Below are positions 1 through 9,106 of a stretch of DNA of 64,000 bases, piece by piece. Source of the stretch: Oceanicola sp. Its GTDB lineage: Bacteria > Pseudomonadota > Alphaproteobacteria > Rhodobacterales > Rhodobacteraceae. The position numbers were made by a program, and so were the translations under genes. The notes beneath the pieces are model-generated. The model had not been told where the DNA came from. It ran no database searches and was given only the letters and a program-made list of their open reading frames with translations. How positions within the stretch are numbered: the first letter of the stretch is position 1; the number at the start of each line of letters is the position of its first letter. The stretch is from the NCBI GenBank assembly GCA_022447275.1, contig JAKVBK010000011.1:1-64000 (forward strand), given 5' to 3'.

Positions 1-465
1 TTGATCAGCACGGGCGCGCGCGCAGGCGAGGGATGGGCGATTGCGGATGCCGACAAAGCACGGGCATTTACAGACGCGCTTTTTGGCACGAACCCCTGTA
101 GCAATGCGACGGGCTTCGCTAATTGTGGGTCAGGTTTAGCGACAGATTTTGCTGGCAAGCTACTTGGCGAAAACTACACAACAACCTCAAACCTTGCTTG
201 GTTCCTAAATGGGCCCGCAGAAGCAAGCGGAAATAGTGTTGGATACATATACACTTACCTTGGGGATTTTACTTTTTTCGAAACTGTATCCGTGTCAACC
301 AGCGACTTGTTCTCAGCCAGCGGTACTTATAGCACCACTCCTGTTTCTTGGCTTCTGTACCGCGACGCCCCCGCGCCCGTGCCAGTTCCCGCCTCCCTGC
401 CGCTTTTGGCAGTGGGCCTTGGTGGACTGGGCTACCTGGCGCGGCGCAGGCGTAAACTGCGCTAA
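1..465 (+). CDS. VPLPA-CTERM sorting domain protein (5' end cut by window)
   Basis: C-terminal part of a secreted protein. The last ~28 residues form a typical sorting tail: a VPVPASLPLLAVGLGGLGYL motif plus hydrophobic stretch, then an RRRRK basic cluster at the very end. This is the VPLPA variant of PEP-CTERM signals, which an exosortase-type system recognises for cleavage and surface attachment. The rest (G/S/T/N-rich, a CSNATGFANCG segment with two cysteines) looks like an extracellular beta-rich domain of unknown function. The frame is open to base 1, and the TTG there is probably not the true start because no signal peptide is visible. The gene is followed directly by a good terminator. 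Confidence 0.75.
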   Translation: MISTGARAGEGWAIADADKARAFTDALFGTNPCSNATGFANCGSGLATDFAGKLLGENYTTTSNLAWFLNGPAEASGNSVGYIYTYLGDFTFFETVSVSTSDLFSASGTYSTTPVSWLLYRDAPAPVPVPASLPLLAVGLGGLGYLARRRRKLR

Positions 466-483
466 GCAAATACAGGCTGCCAC

Positions 484-511
484 AGGGGCGCTGCGGCGTC
501 CCTTTCCTTTT
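484..511 (+). terminator. Rho-independent terminator after the VPLPA-CTERM gene
   Basis: Inverted repeat AGGGGCGC / GCGTCCCT (484-491 and 496-503, one G-U pair) with loop TGCG, followed by TTCCTTTT. It lies 18 bases after the stop codon. Confidence 0.7.
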
Positions 512-633
512 GGCAGTTTGGCACTTCGGGCACAGCCAATGTGCAACCTCGGGGCACGACCAACACGCCCCCTCGGGGCGCTGCGATGGCCAAACCTGCG
601 ACCGCGCGCGCCGCTGCCCCGTGGGGGCCTTGC

Positions 634-1308
634 CTAGTGCCGCGAGATTTCTTCCCACGCCTTGTTGATCGCCACCATGCGCTTTTCCGCCATCTTGATG
701 GCTTCTTCAGGCACGCCGCGCGCGATCATGACATCGGGGTGGGTTTCGCGGACCTGTTTGCGCCACGCAGCGCGGATTTCGGACATGTCCATGTCCCGGC
801 TCACGCCGAGGATGTCATAGGGATCCTGTTCGGCGTCGGGCACGAAGCGGGCCCTCAAAGCGCGGAAGGTGGCATCGGGCAGTTCGAAAATCCGCGAAAC
901 CCGGCACAGGAAATCATCCTCCTTGGGATGATACTGCCCGTCGGCCACCGCGATGTGAAACAGCCCTTCCATCAGGTCAGTCAGCGCGGGATCGGCCCCG
1001 GAGAACATCTTGCGGATGCGCGTTGCATATTCCTCGAAGCCCGCCACATCCTGCCGCGCAAGGTTAAAGACGCGCGCGGCGCTCTTTTCCTCGCTGGTTG
1101 GGATTGTGAACACCTCGCGGAAGGCGGCGACCTCGTCACGGGTGACAAGGCCATCTGCCTTGGCCATTTTCGCACCCAGTGCGATCACGGCAATTGCAAA
1201 GGCAACGGAACGTTGCGGGGGCGTTCGCAACCGCTCGAACACGGTTGAGAGACTTTCGCCCTGTCTTAACGCAGAGAGGGCATCGGCGATACGGGACCAA
1301 ATTGACAT
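634..1308 (-). CDS. TerB / J-domain co-chaperone (DjlA-like)
   Basis: 224 residues in two modules. Residues ~25-150 are an alpha-helical TerB-like domain (acidic, with the DGxxxxxE type pattern in AVADGQYHPKEDD). The C-terminus from about 160 is a J domain (DPYDILGVSRDMDMSEIRAA) with the HPD motif in ETHPDVM, which stimulates DnaK ATPase. This layout matches DjlA/DjiA, but the N-terminal membrane helix of E. coli DjlA is absent, so the protein is probably cytoplasmic. It reads as a single gene between the sorting-tail protein and the acetyltransferase. The family assignment is firm; the client is unknown. Confidence 0.85.
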   Translation of the reverse strand: MSIWSRIADALSALRQGESLSTVFERLRTPPQRSVAFAIAVIALGAKMAKADGLVTRDEVAAFREVFTIPTSEEKSAARVFNLARQDVAGFEEYATRIRKMFSGADPALTDLMEGLFHIAVADGQYHPKEDDFLCRVSRIFELPDATFRALRARFVPDAEQDPYDILGVSRDMDMSEIRAAWRKQVRETHPDVMIARGVPEEAIKMAEKRMVAINKAWEEISRH

Positions 1309-1317
1309 GCGGCCAGA

Positions 1318-1821
1318 CTAGCCACCCCTTTCGGCGGGCGACAGGTCTTTCTGCATCAAAACAAGATCTAACCTGCGGCCGAATTTGTATCCGACACCCG
1401 GCAACAGGCCCACAGGATCAAAGCCGCAGGCGGCGTGAAACGCCTGAGCGCCCGGATTTTCGCCGCTGATTGCCGCCAGCAGCGCCGTGATGCCCTGGCG
1501 GCGTGCCGCCGCTTCGAGGGCGGCCATCAAGGCACGCCCCTGCCCCTTGCCGCGCGCAGACGGGGACAGGCCGATCGACACTTCACGCACGCGCGCATAG
1601 CCCGGGCCCGTGCGAAACAAGCTTAGCGCGGCATAGCCCGTCACGGTGCCGCCCAGTGCCTCCCAGACCAGCCAGGGATGCTGGCCCAGCGCTGCGCTGA
1701 TTTCTGCGGGGCTGCGTTCATGGGACGTGAAGGTGATCGTTGTTTCGCGCGCGAAAGGGGCCATGATCGCAGCGATGGCGGCGGCGTCACGCCCCTGTGC
1801 CGGTCTGACCCGTCCTGTCAA
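1318..1821 (-). CDS. GNAT N-acetyltransferase, phosphinothricin acetyltransferase-like
   Basis: 167 residues, single GNAT fold. The acetyl-CoA binding loop is visible as RGKGQGRALM, and the segment ISGENPGAQAFHAACGF is typical of the Bar/Pat/YncA (L-amino acid N-acyltransferase) subgroup. Such enzymes acetylate amino acids such as methionine sulfoximine or phosphinothricin; the native substrate cannot be read from sequence. The start is TTG: the last base of the TGA stop of the upstream VOC gene falls within a TTGA overlap, so the two are probably translationally coupled. Confidence 0.85.
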   Translation of the reverse strand: MTGRVRPAQGRDAAAIAAIMAPFARETTITFTSHERSPAEISAALGQHPWLVWEALGGTVTGYAALSLFRTGPGYARVREVSIGLSPSARGKGQGRALMAALEAAARRQGITALLAAISGENPGAQAFHAACGFDPVGLLPGVGYKFGRRLDLVLMQKDLSPAERGG

Positions 1822-2423
1822 AGCGTCACCACCCCGTGCGGCGTCTGCAATTGTGCCGTCAGAGAGATCGGGCCCGCTTCAATCACGAGACGCGGATCAT
1901 CCAGCGACGGCAGGCATCCGGCCAGCATGTCTGCATGGGGGTGCGTGATCCGGACATGCTTGAGACGCACGCCTTGATCGGGAAGCCGCGGCGCCGGGTG
2001 CGGCCCATCCCAGCCAATCAAGGCGGGGTGCATCTGGTCAAAGGGCAGCGCCCCCTGCGCGGGCACAGCCATGCGCCAGCGCAGATCACCGCGGGACAGC
2101 GGGATCGGGGTGCCCGCGTCCGCATGGGCGTCTGCCAGATCCCTGTCCAAATCAGAGCTGCGCAGGATCCAGTTGGTCAAACGGGGCGGGCCGCTGAAAT
2201 CATCGAGCCCAAACCAGCGAGGGCGGGCCGGAGCGGGGGCTGCCGGATTGATCGCAATCACTTCCAGATATTCCTCAGGGCCCAGGGACAACAGCTTGTT
2301 ATATGTGCCGAAATCGGGATGTTCGCCGCCGTTTGACAGGCTGAGGCCCAACCTGTCTTCGAGCCAGCTTGTGCCATCGCTGAGCACGGTGCAGGACACG
2401 GCGAGGTGATCGAAACTAAGCAT
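1818..2423 (-). CDS. VOC-superfamily (glyoxalase-like) protein
   Basis: 201 residues starting MLSFDHLAVSC. The N-terminal FDHLAV strand with His and the later EYLEVIAINP strand match glyoxalase/bleomycin-resistance/dioxygenase (VOC) folds, specifically the Glyoxalase_3 type, which usually binds a metal and has no known reaction. I start at the ATG at 2423, since the longer reading frame upstream has no family character. It is followed by the acetyltransferase with a 4-base overlap. The 237 bases separating it from the methylmalonyl-CoA mutase gene show nothing I can name. Confidence 0.75.
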   Translation of the reverse strand: MLSFDHLAVSCTVLSDGTSWLEDRLGLSLSNGGEHPDFGTYNKLLSLGPEEYLEVIAINPAAPAPARPRWFGLDDFSGPPRLTNWILRSSDLDRDLADAHADAGTPIPLSRGDLRWRMAVPAQGALPFDQMHPALIGWDGPHPAPRLPDQGVRLKHVRITHPHADMLAGCLPSLDDPRLVIEAGPISLTAQLQTPHGVVTL

Positions 2424-2660
2424 GCGGGCGGCCTCCGATATTTCTGGTCCCTGACGCAGCGTGGGCTGATTTACAGGCACGGTATCAAAGCGAGATGCGA
2501 ACGCCCATATCCGAATAACGGCTACGCTTGCCGCAACTGCGGCACATTCCAAGACGCTGAAAGCGCGCGACGCTTTGGGCCACGCGAGGCGCAATCCGCT
2601 CTGCGGGCCTGTGCGGATTGTGGATGGCGGCGCGGCATCGACATACCGCGCCGCCCGCGC

Positions 2661-4799
2661 TCACCCTTGGCGGGCTTCGCGGATCAGCTTCAGGATGTCC
2701 TGCGCTGCGGAGGGGATGTTTGTCCCCGGGCCAAAGATCGCCTTGACGCCGGCATCATAGAGGAACTGGTAATCCTGCTGCGGGATGACGCCGCCGCAAA
2801 TCACGAGGATATCGCCCGCGCCACGGGCCTTCAGAGCCTCCACGAGCTTTGGCGCCAGTGTCTTGTGCCCAGCCGCTTGGGAAGAGACGCCGATCACGTG
2901 CACATCATTGTCGATCGCATCCTGCGCCGCTTCCTCCGGCGTTTGGAAGAGCGGGCCAACATCCACGTCAAAGCCGATATCTGCAAACGCGGTGGCAATC
3001 ACCTTTGCGCCCCGGTCATGCCCATCCTGCCCCATTTTCACGACAAGCATCCGCGGCCGGCGCCCTTCGGCCTCAGCGAATGCATCCACGGATTTCTGGA
3101 TCGCCGCGAAATCATCATCGCCCTCATAGGCCGCGCCGTAGACGCCCGCGAGCGTTTTCACTTCGGCGCGGTGACGGCCGAACGCTTTTTCCATGGCCAT
3201 GCTGATCTCTCCCACGCTGGCACGGGCCCGGGCCGCTTCTACAGCGAGGGCCAAAAGATTTCCTTTGCCGGAGGAGGCGGCCTCCTCGAGCGCCGCAAGC
3301 GCGCCCTCGCAGGCCGCCGCATCCCGCGTTGCGCGGATGCGCTCGAGACGCGCCACCTGCGCCTCCCGGACAGCCGCGTTGTCAATGTCGAGAATGTCGA
3401 TCTCGTCTTCCTGCGCGAGCCGGTATTTGTTCACGCCCACCACAACCTCTTCGCCCCGGTCGATCATGGCCTGACGCCGGGCGGCAGATTCCTCGATCCG
3501 CAGCTTCGGCATGCCGGAGCCCACGGCCTTTGTCATGCCACCCATCTCTTCGATCTCTTCCATCAGAGCCCAGGCCTTTTCGGCCAGTTCAGATGTCAGG
3601 CTTTCCACGTAGTAGGAGCCCGCGAGAGGATCGACCACATTGGTCACACCGGTTTCTTCCTGCAAGATCAGCTGAGTATTGCGGGCAATACGGGCCGAGA
3701 ACTCCGTGGGCAGCGCGATGGCCTCATCCAGCGCATTGGTGTGCAGCGACTGTGTGCCGCCCAGCGCCGCCGACATCGCCTCGTAAGCCGTGCGGATCAC
3801 GTTGTTATAGGGATCTTGCTCCTGAAGGCTGACGCCCGAGGTTTGGCAATGGGTGCGCAGCATCATGGAGCGCGGGTTCTTGGGTGCAAACTCGCTCATG
3901 ACCCGGTGCCACAACTGGCGTGCAGCCCGCAACTTGGCCGCTTCCATGAAGAAATTCATGCCAATGGCAAAGAAGAACGAGAGACGGCCTGCGAATTTGT
4001 CCACATCCATGCCCGTGGACAGGGCTGCGCGTACATATTCGCGCCCATCGGCCAAGGTGAAGGCAAGCTCCTGCACAAGGTTCGCGCCCGCCTCCTGCAT
4101 ATGGTAGCCCGAGATCGAGATCGAGTTGAACTTTGGCATCTCGTTCGAGGTGTATTCGATGATATCCGCAATGATCCGCATCGAAGGTTCGGGCGGATAA
4201 ATATACGTGTTGCGGACCATGAATTCCTTGAGGATGTCGTTCTGGATCGTGCCCGACAGGACAGACTTGTCATGGCCCTGTTCTTCGCCCGTTACGATGA
4301 AGCTGGCGAGGATCGGGATCACTGCGCCATTCATCGTCATGGAGACAGAAATCTTGTCGAGCGGGATCCCGTCGAACAGGATTTTCATGTCTTCCACACT
4401 GTCGATCGCCACACCGGCTTTGCCCACATCACCGACGACGCGCTCGTGATCGCTGTCATAGCCGCGGTGGGTGGCCAGATCGAACGCAACCGACACGCCC
4501 TGCTGACCAGCGGCCAGCGCCTTCCGGTAGAACGCATTGGAGGCCTCTGCCGTGGAAAATCCGGCATATTGCCGGATCGTCCAAGGCCGCCCCGCATACA
4601 TCGTGGCCTTCACACCGCGCGTGAAGGGGCCGACACCGGGCAATTCGTCCATCTGGGGCAGATTCTGCGTGTCTGCCGCGGTGTAGAGCGGCTTTACGTT
4701 GATCCCTTCCAGTGTCTCCCAGGTCAGATCCTCAAGGGGACGGCCGCGCAGTTCCTTTTCGGCGAGCGCGCGCCATGTCTCTAGCTTGTCATCACCCAT
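2661..4799 (-). CDS. scpA: Methylmalonyl-CoA mutase, single-chain
   Basis: 712 residues, the usual length for the one-subunit/homodimeric form. It converts (R)-methylmalonyl-CoA to succinyl-CoA with adenosylcobalamin, the last step in propionyl-CoA assimilation. The catalytic barrel fills residues ~1-560. The C-terminal B12 domain carries DGHDRG at 592-597, with H594 the lower cobalt ligand, plus the later GG of [10 protein letters not shown]. The start ATG follows AAAGGATCCG. It lies near pccA and pccB, the two previous enzymes of the same route, on the same strand but separated from pccA by a convergent DUF4174 gene, so it probably has its own promoter. One TTTGCAT half-site lies ~40 bases upstream. 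Confidence 0.97.
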   Translation of the reverse strand: MGDDKLETWRALAEKELRGRPLEDLTWETLEGINVKPLYTAADTQNLPQMDELPGVGPFTRGVKATMYAGRPWTIRQYAGFSTAEASNAFYRKALAAGQQGVSVAFDLATHRGYDSDHERVVGDVGKAGVAIDSVEDMKILFDGIPLDKISVSMTMNGAVIPILASFIVTGEEQGHDKSVLSGTIQNDILKEFMVRNTYIYPPEPSMRIIADIIEYTSNEMPKFNSISISGYHMQEAGANLVQELAFTLADGREYVRAALSTGMDVDKFAGRLSFFFAIGMNFFMEAAKLRAARQLWHRVMSEFAPKNPRSMMLRTHCQTSGVSLQEQDPYNNVIRTAYEAMSAALGGTQSLHTNALDEAIALPTEFSARIARNTQLILQEETGVTNVVDPLAGSYYVESLTSELAEKAWALMEEIEEMGGMTKAVGSGMPKLRIEESAARRQAMIDRGEEVVVGVNKYRLAQEDEIDILDIDNAAVREAQVARLERIRATRDAAACEGALAALEEAASSGKGNLLALAVEAARARASVGEISMAMEKAFGRHRAEVKTLAGVYGAAYEGDDDFAAIQKSVDAFAEAEGRRPRMLVVKMGQDGHDRGAKVIATAFADIGFDVDVGPLFQTPEEAAQDAIDNDVHVIGVSSQAAGHKTLAPKLVEALKARGAGDILVICGGVIPQQDYQFLYDAGVKAIFGPGTNIPSAAQDILKLIREARQG

Positions 4800-4936
4800 C
4801 GGATGGATCCTTTCGCTAAAACGTCACGCGGGGGGAGGATGCAAATATCCCGCTTCCCCGCCGGAAACAAAAAAAGAGCGTGAATTCCTGCATCATAGCC
4901 TTCGCCTTGGGCGATTGGATGCCTATGTTCGAGGGA

Positions 4937-5395
4937 ATGAAACGCTCGATGATCATGATTGCGGCCACAGCCGCCCTTACCGCCACGGCCAGCCCGCTCG
5001 TCGCACAAAGCGATACAGGTGCGCAGGCCGATCCCCTGCCACTGTCCGCCGCTGAGGTAGATATCGCGGATTTCAAATGGGAGAAGCGGCCCGTTGTGGT
5101 GTTCGCTGACACGCCCGCCGATCCCCGCTTCGTCGAACAGATGCGGTTACTGGCAGATCGCCCCAAGGCGCTGGTCGACCGGGATGTCGTCGTCATCACG
5201 GACACCGACCCGGACGCGCAGTCCGCGCTGCGTACAAAGCTGCGCCCCCGCGGGTTCATGATGGTGCTGATCGGCAAGGATGGGGGCGTGAAACTCCGCA
5301 AGCCCAGCCCCTGGGCTGTGCGCGAACTCTCTCGCGTGATCGACAAGATGCCCATGCGACAGCAAGAGATAAACGACGCACGCGGCGGAAGCTGA
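4937..5395 (+). CDS. DUF4174 domain protein, exported
   Basis: Reading from ATG 4937, residues 1-23 make a signal peptide (MKRSMIMIAATAALTATA, cleavage near PLVAQ). The mature part contains a thioredoxin-like pattern, with RPVVVFAD, then VVVITDTDPDAQSALR and GFMMVLIGKDGGVKLRKP, as in the DUF4174 family. The function of that family is unknown. Other in-frame starts exist at 4880, 4919 and 4925; GAGGGA lies only just ahead of 4937, so the start is not certain. It is transcribed against both its neighbours (mutase and pccA). Confidence 0.75.
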   Translation: MKRSMIMIAATAALTATASPLVAQSDTGAQADPLPLSAAEVDIADFKWEKRPVVVFADTPADPRFVEQMRLLADRPKALVDRDVVVITDTDPDAQSALRTKLRPRGFMMVLIGKDGGVKLRKPSPWAVRELSRVIDKMPMRQQEINDARGGS

Positions 5396-5555
5396 GCTTT
5401 GTGCATCATGGCGCTGGTGCCTGTCTGACGGCGGGCAACAGCAACTTCGGCTCTGCCTGCACCCGCGCGCCCAGCGCCCAGACAGGCGCGCAGGCGCCAA
5501 GCCCGGACATGCCGCCCGGCCCAGCCCCCACCCATATGCGCCCGCCTGCGATCAA

Positions 5556-7601
5556 TCACTCGAACTCCATGATGACTTCGTCAACGGCGAGGCTGTCGCC
5601 TGCCCCTGCATTGATCTTGGAGACGATCGCCTTCTTCTCAGCGCGCAGGATGTTTTCCATTTTCATGGCTTCCACCGTGCAGAGCGCCTGGCCTTCCTGC
5701 ACCTCATCGCCAACTTCCACATCCACCTTCACGATGAGGCCCGGCATGGGGCAGAGCAGCATCTTGGAGGTGTCCGGCGGCAGCTTCTCGGGCATCAGCG
5801 CAGCAAGCTCTGCCTGACGCGGGCTGCGCACATGCACCTTCATGTCCGCTCCCCGGAACCGGATGCGATAGCCATGGGTGATCTTGTCCACCTTTAGCGC
5901 CATGGGATTGCCACCCACATTGAGCCGCGCCAGAGACTGGCCGGGCAGCCAATCACTTTCCACCCGCAGCACGGTGCCATCCTCGAAACTCACGTCAGAG
6001 CCCTCGGGATCCGCTGCGATGCTGACGGGGAAAGTCGCCCCCTGCAGCGTGACAACGCTCTGGCCTCCGACGACGCGCGTATGGTTGTCCATACGGCCTG
6101 AAATGCGGGTGCGGCGTATCTCGGCCACCCGTGTCATGGCAGCGGCAGCCGCGGCCACGCGCTGGAGCGTTTCTGCGGGCAGTTCCACACCTTCGAAACC
6201 GTCGGGATATTCCTCGGCGATAAAGGCCGTGGTCATGTCGCCAGAGATAAACTTTGGATGATCCATCACGGCGGCCACAAAGGGCAGATTGTGACCAATC
6301 CCCTCGACCTCGAAGCCGTCCAGCGCATTGCGCATGGCCTCGATGGCAGAGGCGCGGTCTGGGCCCCATGTGCACAGCTTGGCGATCATCGGGTCATAGA
6401 ACATCGAGATCTCGCCACCTTCATAAACGCCCGTGTCATTGCGCACGGCCGTATCTCCGGTTGGTGCTTCGCCCTGCCAGGTGCCTTCCGAGAGCATCGG
6501 CCCGGCAGCCACTTCCGAGGGCGGGCGATACCGGGTCAACCGGCCGATCGAGGGCAGGAAGTTGCGGTAGGGATCCTCAGCATAGAGGCGGTTTTCAATG
6601 GCCCATCCATGGATCCCCACATCATCCTGCGAGATGGAGAGCGGCTCGCCCGCGGCAACCCGGATCATCTGCTCGACAAGGTCGACGCCGGTGATCAGTT
6701 CAGTCACCGGGTGTTCCACCTGCAGGCGGGTGTTCATCTCAAGGAAATAGAAATTGCGATCCCCATCCACGATGAATTCCACCGTGCCGGCGGACGTGTA
6801 GCCAACTGCCTTGGCCAGCGCTGTAGACTGATCGCCCATGGCCTTGCGGGTGGCCTCATCGAGGAACGGGCTGGGCGCTTCTTCGACTACCTTCTGGTTG
6901 CGGCGCTGGATCGAGCATTCCCGCTCGTTGAGGTAGATGGCATTGCCGTGACCATCACAGAGCACCTGAATTTCGATGTGACGGGGCTGCGTCACGAACT
7001 TCTCAATGAAAATGCGATCGTCGCCGAAGGAGTTTGCCGCCTCATTCTTGGACGATTGAAAGCCCTCGCGCGCTTCCTGATCATCCCACGCGATCCGCAT
7101 CCCCTTGCCGCCGCCACCGGCAGAGGCCTTGATCATCACCGGATAGCCGATCTGGTTAGAGATCTTGACCGCCTCATCGGCGTCCTCGATCAGGCCCATG
7201 TAGCCGGGCACGGTCGACACATCCGCCTCCTGGGCAATCTTCTTGGAGGTGATCTTGTCGCCCATGGCCTCAATCGCCCCCTTGGGCGGGCCGATAAAGG
7301 CCACGCCGGCGGCTTCCAGAGCCTCGGCGAATTTCGGGTTCTCCGACAGGAAGCCATAGCCCGGATGCACGGCCTCGGCGCCAGTGTCCTTGATCGCCTG
7401 CAGGATCTTGTCGATCACGATGTAAGACTGATTGGCCGGGGGCGGGCCGATATGCACCGCCTCATCTGCCATTTTGACATGCAGCGCATTGCGGTCGGCA
7501 TCCGAATAGACCGCGACCGTCTTGATACCCATTTTGCGGGCGGTTTTGATGACCCGGCAGGCAATCTCGCCCCGGTTGGCGATCAGGATCTTCTTGAACA
7601 T
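5556..7601 (-). CDS. pccA: Propionyl-CoA carboxylase alpha (biotin carboxylase/BCCP) subunit
   Basis: 681 residues. The biotin carboxylase part (MFKKILIANRGEIACRV, then ATP-grasp GGGGKGM and an EMNTRLQVEHPVTE segment) fills ~1-450. A BT linker domain follows, and the biotinyl domain is last, with EAMKMEN placing the biotinylated Lys at 647, 35 residues from the end as is usual. It carboxylates biotin with ATP and bicarbonate; PccB passes the carboxyl to propionyl-CoA to give methylmalonyl-CoA. The ATG at 7601 follows AAAGGA. A 7-bp inverted repeat lies just upstream. Size and BT domain favour propionyl- over acetyl-CoA carboxylase. Confidence 0.95.
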   Translation of the reverse strand: MFKKILIANRGEIACRVIKTARKMGIKTVAVYSDADRNALHVKMADEAVHIGPPPANQSYIVIDKILQAIKDTGAEAVHPGYGFLSENPKFAEALEAAGVAFIGPPKGAIEAMGDKITSKKIAQEADVSTVPGYMGLIEDADEAVKISNQIGYPVMIKASAGGGGKGMRIAWDDQEAREGFQSSKNEAANSFGDDRIFIEKFVTQPRHIEIQVLCDGHGNAIYLNERECSIQRRNQKVVEEAPSPFLDEATRKAMGDQSTALAKAVGYTSAGTVEFIVDGDRNFYFLEMNTRLQVEHPVTELITGVDLVEQMIRVAAGEPLSISQDDVGIHGWAIENRLYAEDPYRNFLPSIGRLTRYRPPSEVAAGPMLSEGTWQGEAPTGDTAVRNDTGVYEGGEISMFYDPMIAKLCTWGPDRASAIEAMRNALDGFEVEGIGHNLPFVAAVMDHPKFISGDMTTAFIAEEYPDGFEGVELPAETLQRVAAAAAAMTRVAEIRRTRISGRMDNHTRVVGGQSVVTLQGATFPVSIAADPEGSDVSFEDGTVLRVESDWLPGQSLARLNVGGNPMALKVDKITHGYRIRFRGADMKVHVRSPRQAELAALMPEKLPPDTSKMLLCPMPGLIVKVDVEVGDEVQEGQALCTVEAMKMENILRAEKKAIVSKINAGAGDSLAVDEVIMEFE

Positions 7602-7929
7602 GGCGGTCGTCCTTTGTCTTGGTTCGCAGCAGGTGCGAACGGATCGTGGCGTGCAAACTGTGAAAACGGGGACAGGGGCTGGCGGCACGTGGCCGGGCCA
7701 GGGTCTGTCAGCATGGATTTGATCTGAGCAACCAGCAGGCCCGGCGCAAATGCGACCGGGCCCAGCCGTTTGGGACGGAAAACGGCAGCGACGAGGCTAT
7801 CGATATTGCTGGAGGGACTGCGCTTCGTCACCGGCAATCTGCCAAGAGTCGCGCGCAAAGAATACCCGCCAATTCTGGGGAGGTTTGCGGACGCGGCGCT
7901 TCGCCCAAAATCGGAGTCGATGCGCAAGA
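7602..7929. other. Leader / intergenic region upstream of pccA
   Basis: 328 bases without a convincing gene. Next to pccA is a perfect inverted repeat GTTCGCA-N5-TGCGAAC (7622-7640). Half-site-like GTGCAAAC sits at 7651-7658. A strong hairpin GGCCCGG / CCGGGCC (7738-7744 and 7756-7762, with inner CGC/GCG pairing) lies further up. The hairpin could end the transcript of the upstream gene but has no U-run. An antisense-looking frame across the region has no family features. Confidence 0.5.
7622..7640. promoter_or_regulatory. Inverted repeat in the pccA leader
   Basis: GTTCGCA, spacer GCAGG, TGCGAAC. It ends 21 bases before the pccA start codon, so it could be an operator or an RNA hairpin in the 5' leader. 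It differs from the TTTGCAAA motif in front of pccB. Confidence 0.45.
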
Positions 7930-8340
7930 TCATGCCCAATCCCACGCATCATCTTCGTCCCCGTCCACGTCATCTGCATCCTCTTCAGGCTGCTCGTCGA
8001 CAAAGACATTGGGAAACGCGGCGCGTGCTTTGCGCAGATCGATCTGCAGCAACGCCTCGTAGCTTTCGGGATCAAACGGGTCTTCTGCCGCCACCACTTC
8101 GCGGCCAAACAGCCAGCACAGACGGCCGGCATCCAGATTGCCGCGCTCGAAAGGGTCTTCCCCGAACTGCGCCCAAAGCGCCGCCATGAAGCCTTCATCG
8201 GCGCGGCGATCGGCCGGGCGGCGGTCGCGGTAGCGTTCGCGCGCCTTGAGGGCGGGCGGGGTGCCCTTGGCAGGGCGGCGAATGGTGAACTGGAAATCTG
8301 TCCCGGTCAGACGAGACGGAAAGCCGCGATGCTTCATCAT
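7930..8340 (-). CDS. Conserved-looking hypothetical protein in the pcc cluster
   Basis: 136 residues from the ATG at 8340 (GGGAG ~9 bases ahead). Basic N-terminus (MMKHRGFPSRLTG), then KARERYRDRRPADRRADEGFM, then a stretch rich in aromatic and acidic residues (LWAQFGEDPFERGNLDAG), ending with a very acidic tail (EEDADDVDGDEDD). No transmembrane segment or signal peptide is seen. Charge polarity suggests a small soluble protein, perhaps with a binding partner. It lies between pccA and the small lipoprotein gene on the same strand. I do not recognise a named family. Confidence 0.65.
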   Translation of the reverse strand: MMKHRGFPSRLTGTDFQFTIRRPAKGTPPALKARERYRDRRPADRRADEGFMAALWAQFGEDPFERGNLDAGRLCWLFGREVVAAEDPFDPESYEALLQIDLRKARAAFPNVFVDEQPEEDADDVDGDEDDAWDWA

Positions 8341-8430
8341 GGTGCGACACTCCCTTTCAGGCAGCGCCAACCAGAGGCTGCGGTGAATGCAGAATGAGGG
8401 GCCGGCGGAACCGCCCGCCCCCCGATGCGA

Positions 8431-8559
8431 TCAGTACTTGTTAGAGACCGGCTCTGAAACCACGGGCTCTTCGACGTAGATAACTTCCTCCTGCTCAGCA
8501 CAGGCAGCCACGACAGTGGCGAAACCAAGTGCGACGAGGATGCGCAATGTGTTGGACAT
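8431..8559 (-). CDS. 42-residue lipoprotein in the pcc cluster
   Basis: A very short gene, but well supported: AGGAG sits 7 bases before the ATG at 8559, and the peptide is a neat lipoprotein precursor. Residues 1-19 are a signal sequence (MSNTLRILVALGFATVVAA) with Cys20 as the lipid-modified residue (VAAC), then only ~22 mature residues, acidic and valine-rich (AEQEEVIYVEEPVVSEP). Comparable tiny lipoproteins occur in Rhodobacteraceae next to pcc genes as I recall, but the role is unknown. Automatic gene callers could easily miss it. Confidence 0.7.
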   Translation of the reverse strand: MSNTLRILVALGFATVVAACAEQEEVIYVEEPVVSEPVSNKY

Positions 8560-8749
8560 AATAAGCTCCTGCTCTCGGGGCGGCGGGCTTTGCGGCCCGC
8601 TCCATTTCTCGATATGCGCGCGGCATGGACCGGCACGCGCGAAAGGGTAGCGGAGAACCCCTTTTGAGAATAGAGGGCTTGTCCATTGGCTGGCAAACTG
8701 TCGCCGCACGGACTCACACTGGCAGCCTTTGGCCCACACAATTCAGGAT

Positions 8750-9106
8750 TTACTGCCATATGCAGCCCTCCTGCGCATCGATCCGGTAGGCAGAGATATA
8801 TTGCGTCGCCTCCGGATCTGCCGTGCCGCGTGGAATGGGACGGTCCATGACGACCAGCACCAGCTCGTCCGGTGTTGGCTGCAACGCCGCCCACTGCACC
8901 CTGCCTTCTGTTTCACACAACTGATCCAGACCGGGCGCCACATCGGCATAGCTCAGCGCGCTGAGATCGGGGTTCAGAAAGCGCAGCACAAGCGCGGTGT
9001 CTCCGCTGGGCAATTGCTCAAGATGGCGGTCGTGAAAGGCAAATGACGGTTGGGCCTGCGCAGGCAGGGCAGCAAGGATCGCAAAAGACACACCCAGCCG
9101 GATCAT
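8750..9106 (-). CDS. Small exported hypothetical protein
   Basis: 118 residues with a signal peptide (MIRLGVSFAILAALPAQAQP, cleavage near AQA). The mature part has two cysteines (QLCETEG and EGCIWQ at the C-terminus), which may form a disulfide in the periplasm. The central VLRFLNPDLS and LVLVVMDRPIPRG segments look like beta strands. The start overlaps the stop of the preceding gene by ATGA at 9103-9106, so they are coupled. I recognise no function; it may belong to a DUF family confined to Rhodobacteraceae. Confidence 0.7.
   Translation of the reverse strand: MIRLGVSFAILAALPAQAQPSFAFHDRHLEQLPSGDTALVLRFLNPDLSALSYADVAPGLDQLCETEGRVQWAALQPTPDELVLVVMDRPIPRGTADPEATQYISAYRIDAQEGCIWQ

Noticed and set aside
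2406-4784. A 792-codon open frame opposite the methylmalonyl-CoA mutase gene
   Set aside because: It is rich in His, Arg and Gly with no domain signature, typical of the antisense frame of a high-G+C gene. The mutase on the other strand is certain.
4800-4936. Possible cobalamin riboswitch upstream of the B12-dependent mutase
   Set aside because: The leader is only ~130 bases before a divergent gene and shows no B12-box-like conserved segment that I can identify.
6258-7727. A 489-codon open frame opposite pccA
   Set aside because: Antisense shadow of the carboxylase; no family character.
7583-7945. A 120-codon frame in the pccA leader
   Set aside because: No ribosome site, no recognisable features, unlikely composition; treated as non-coding leader.
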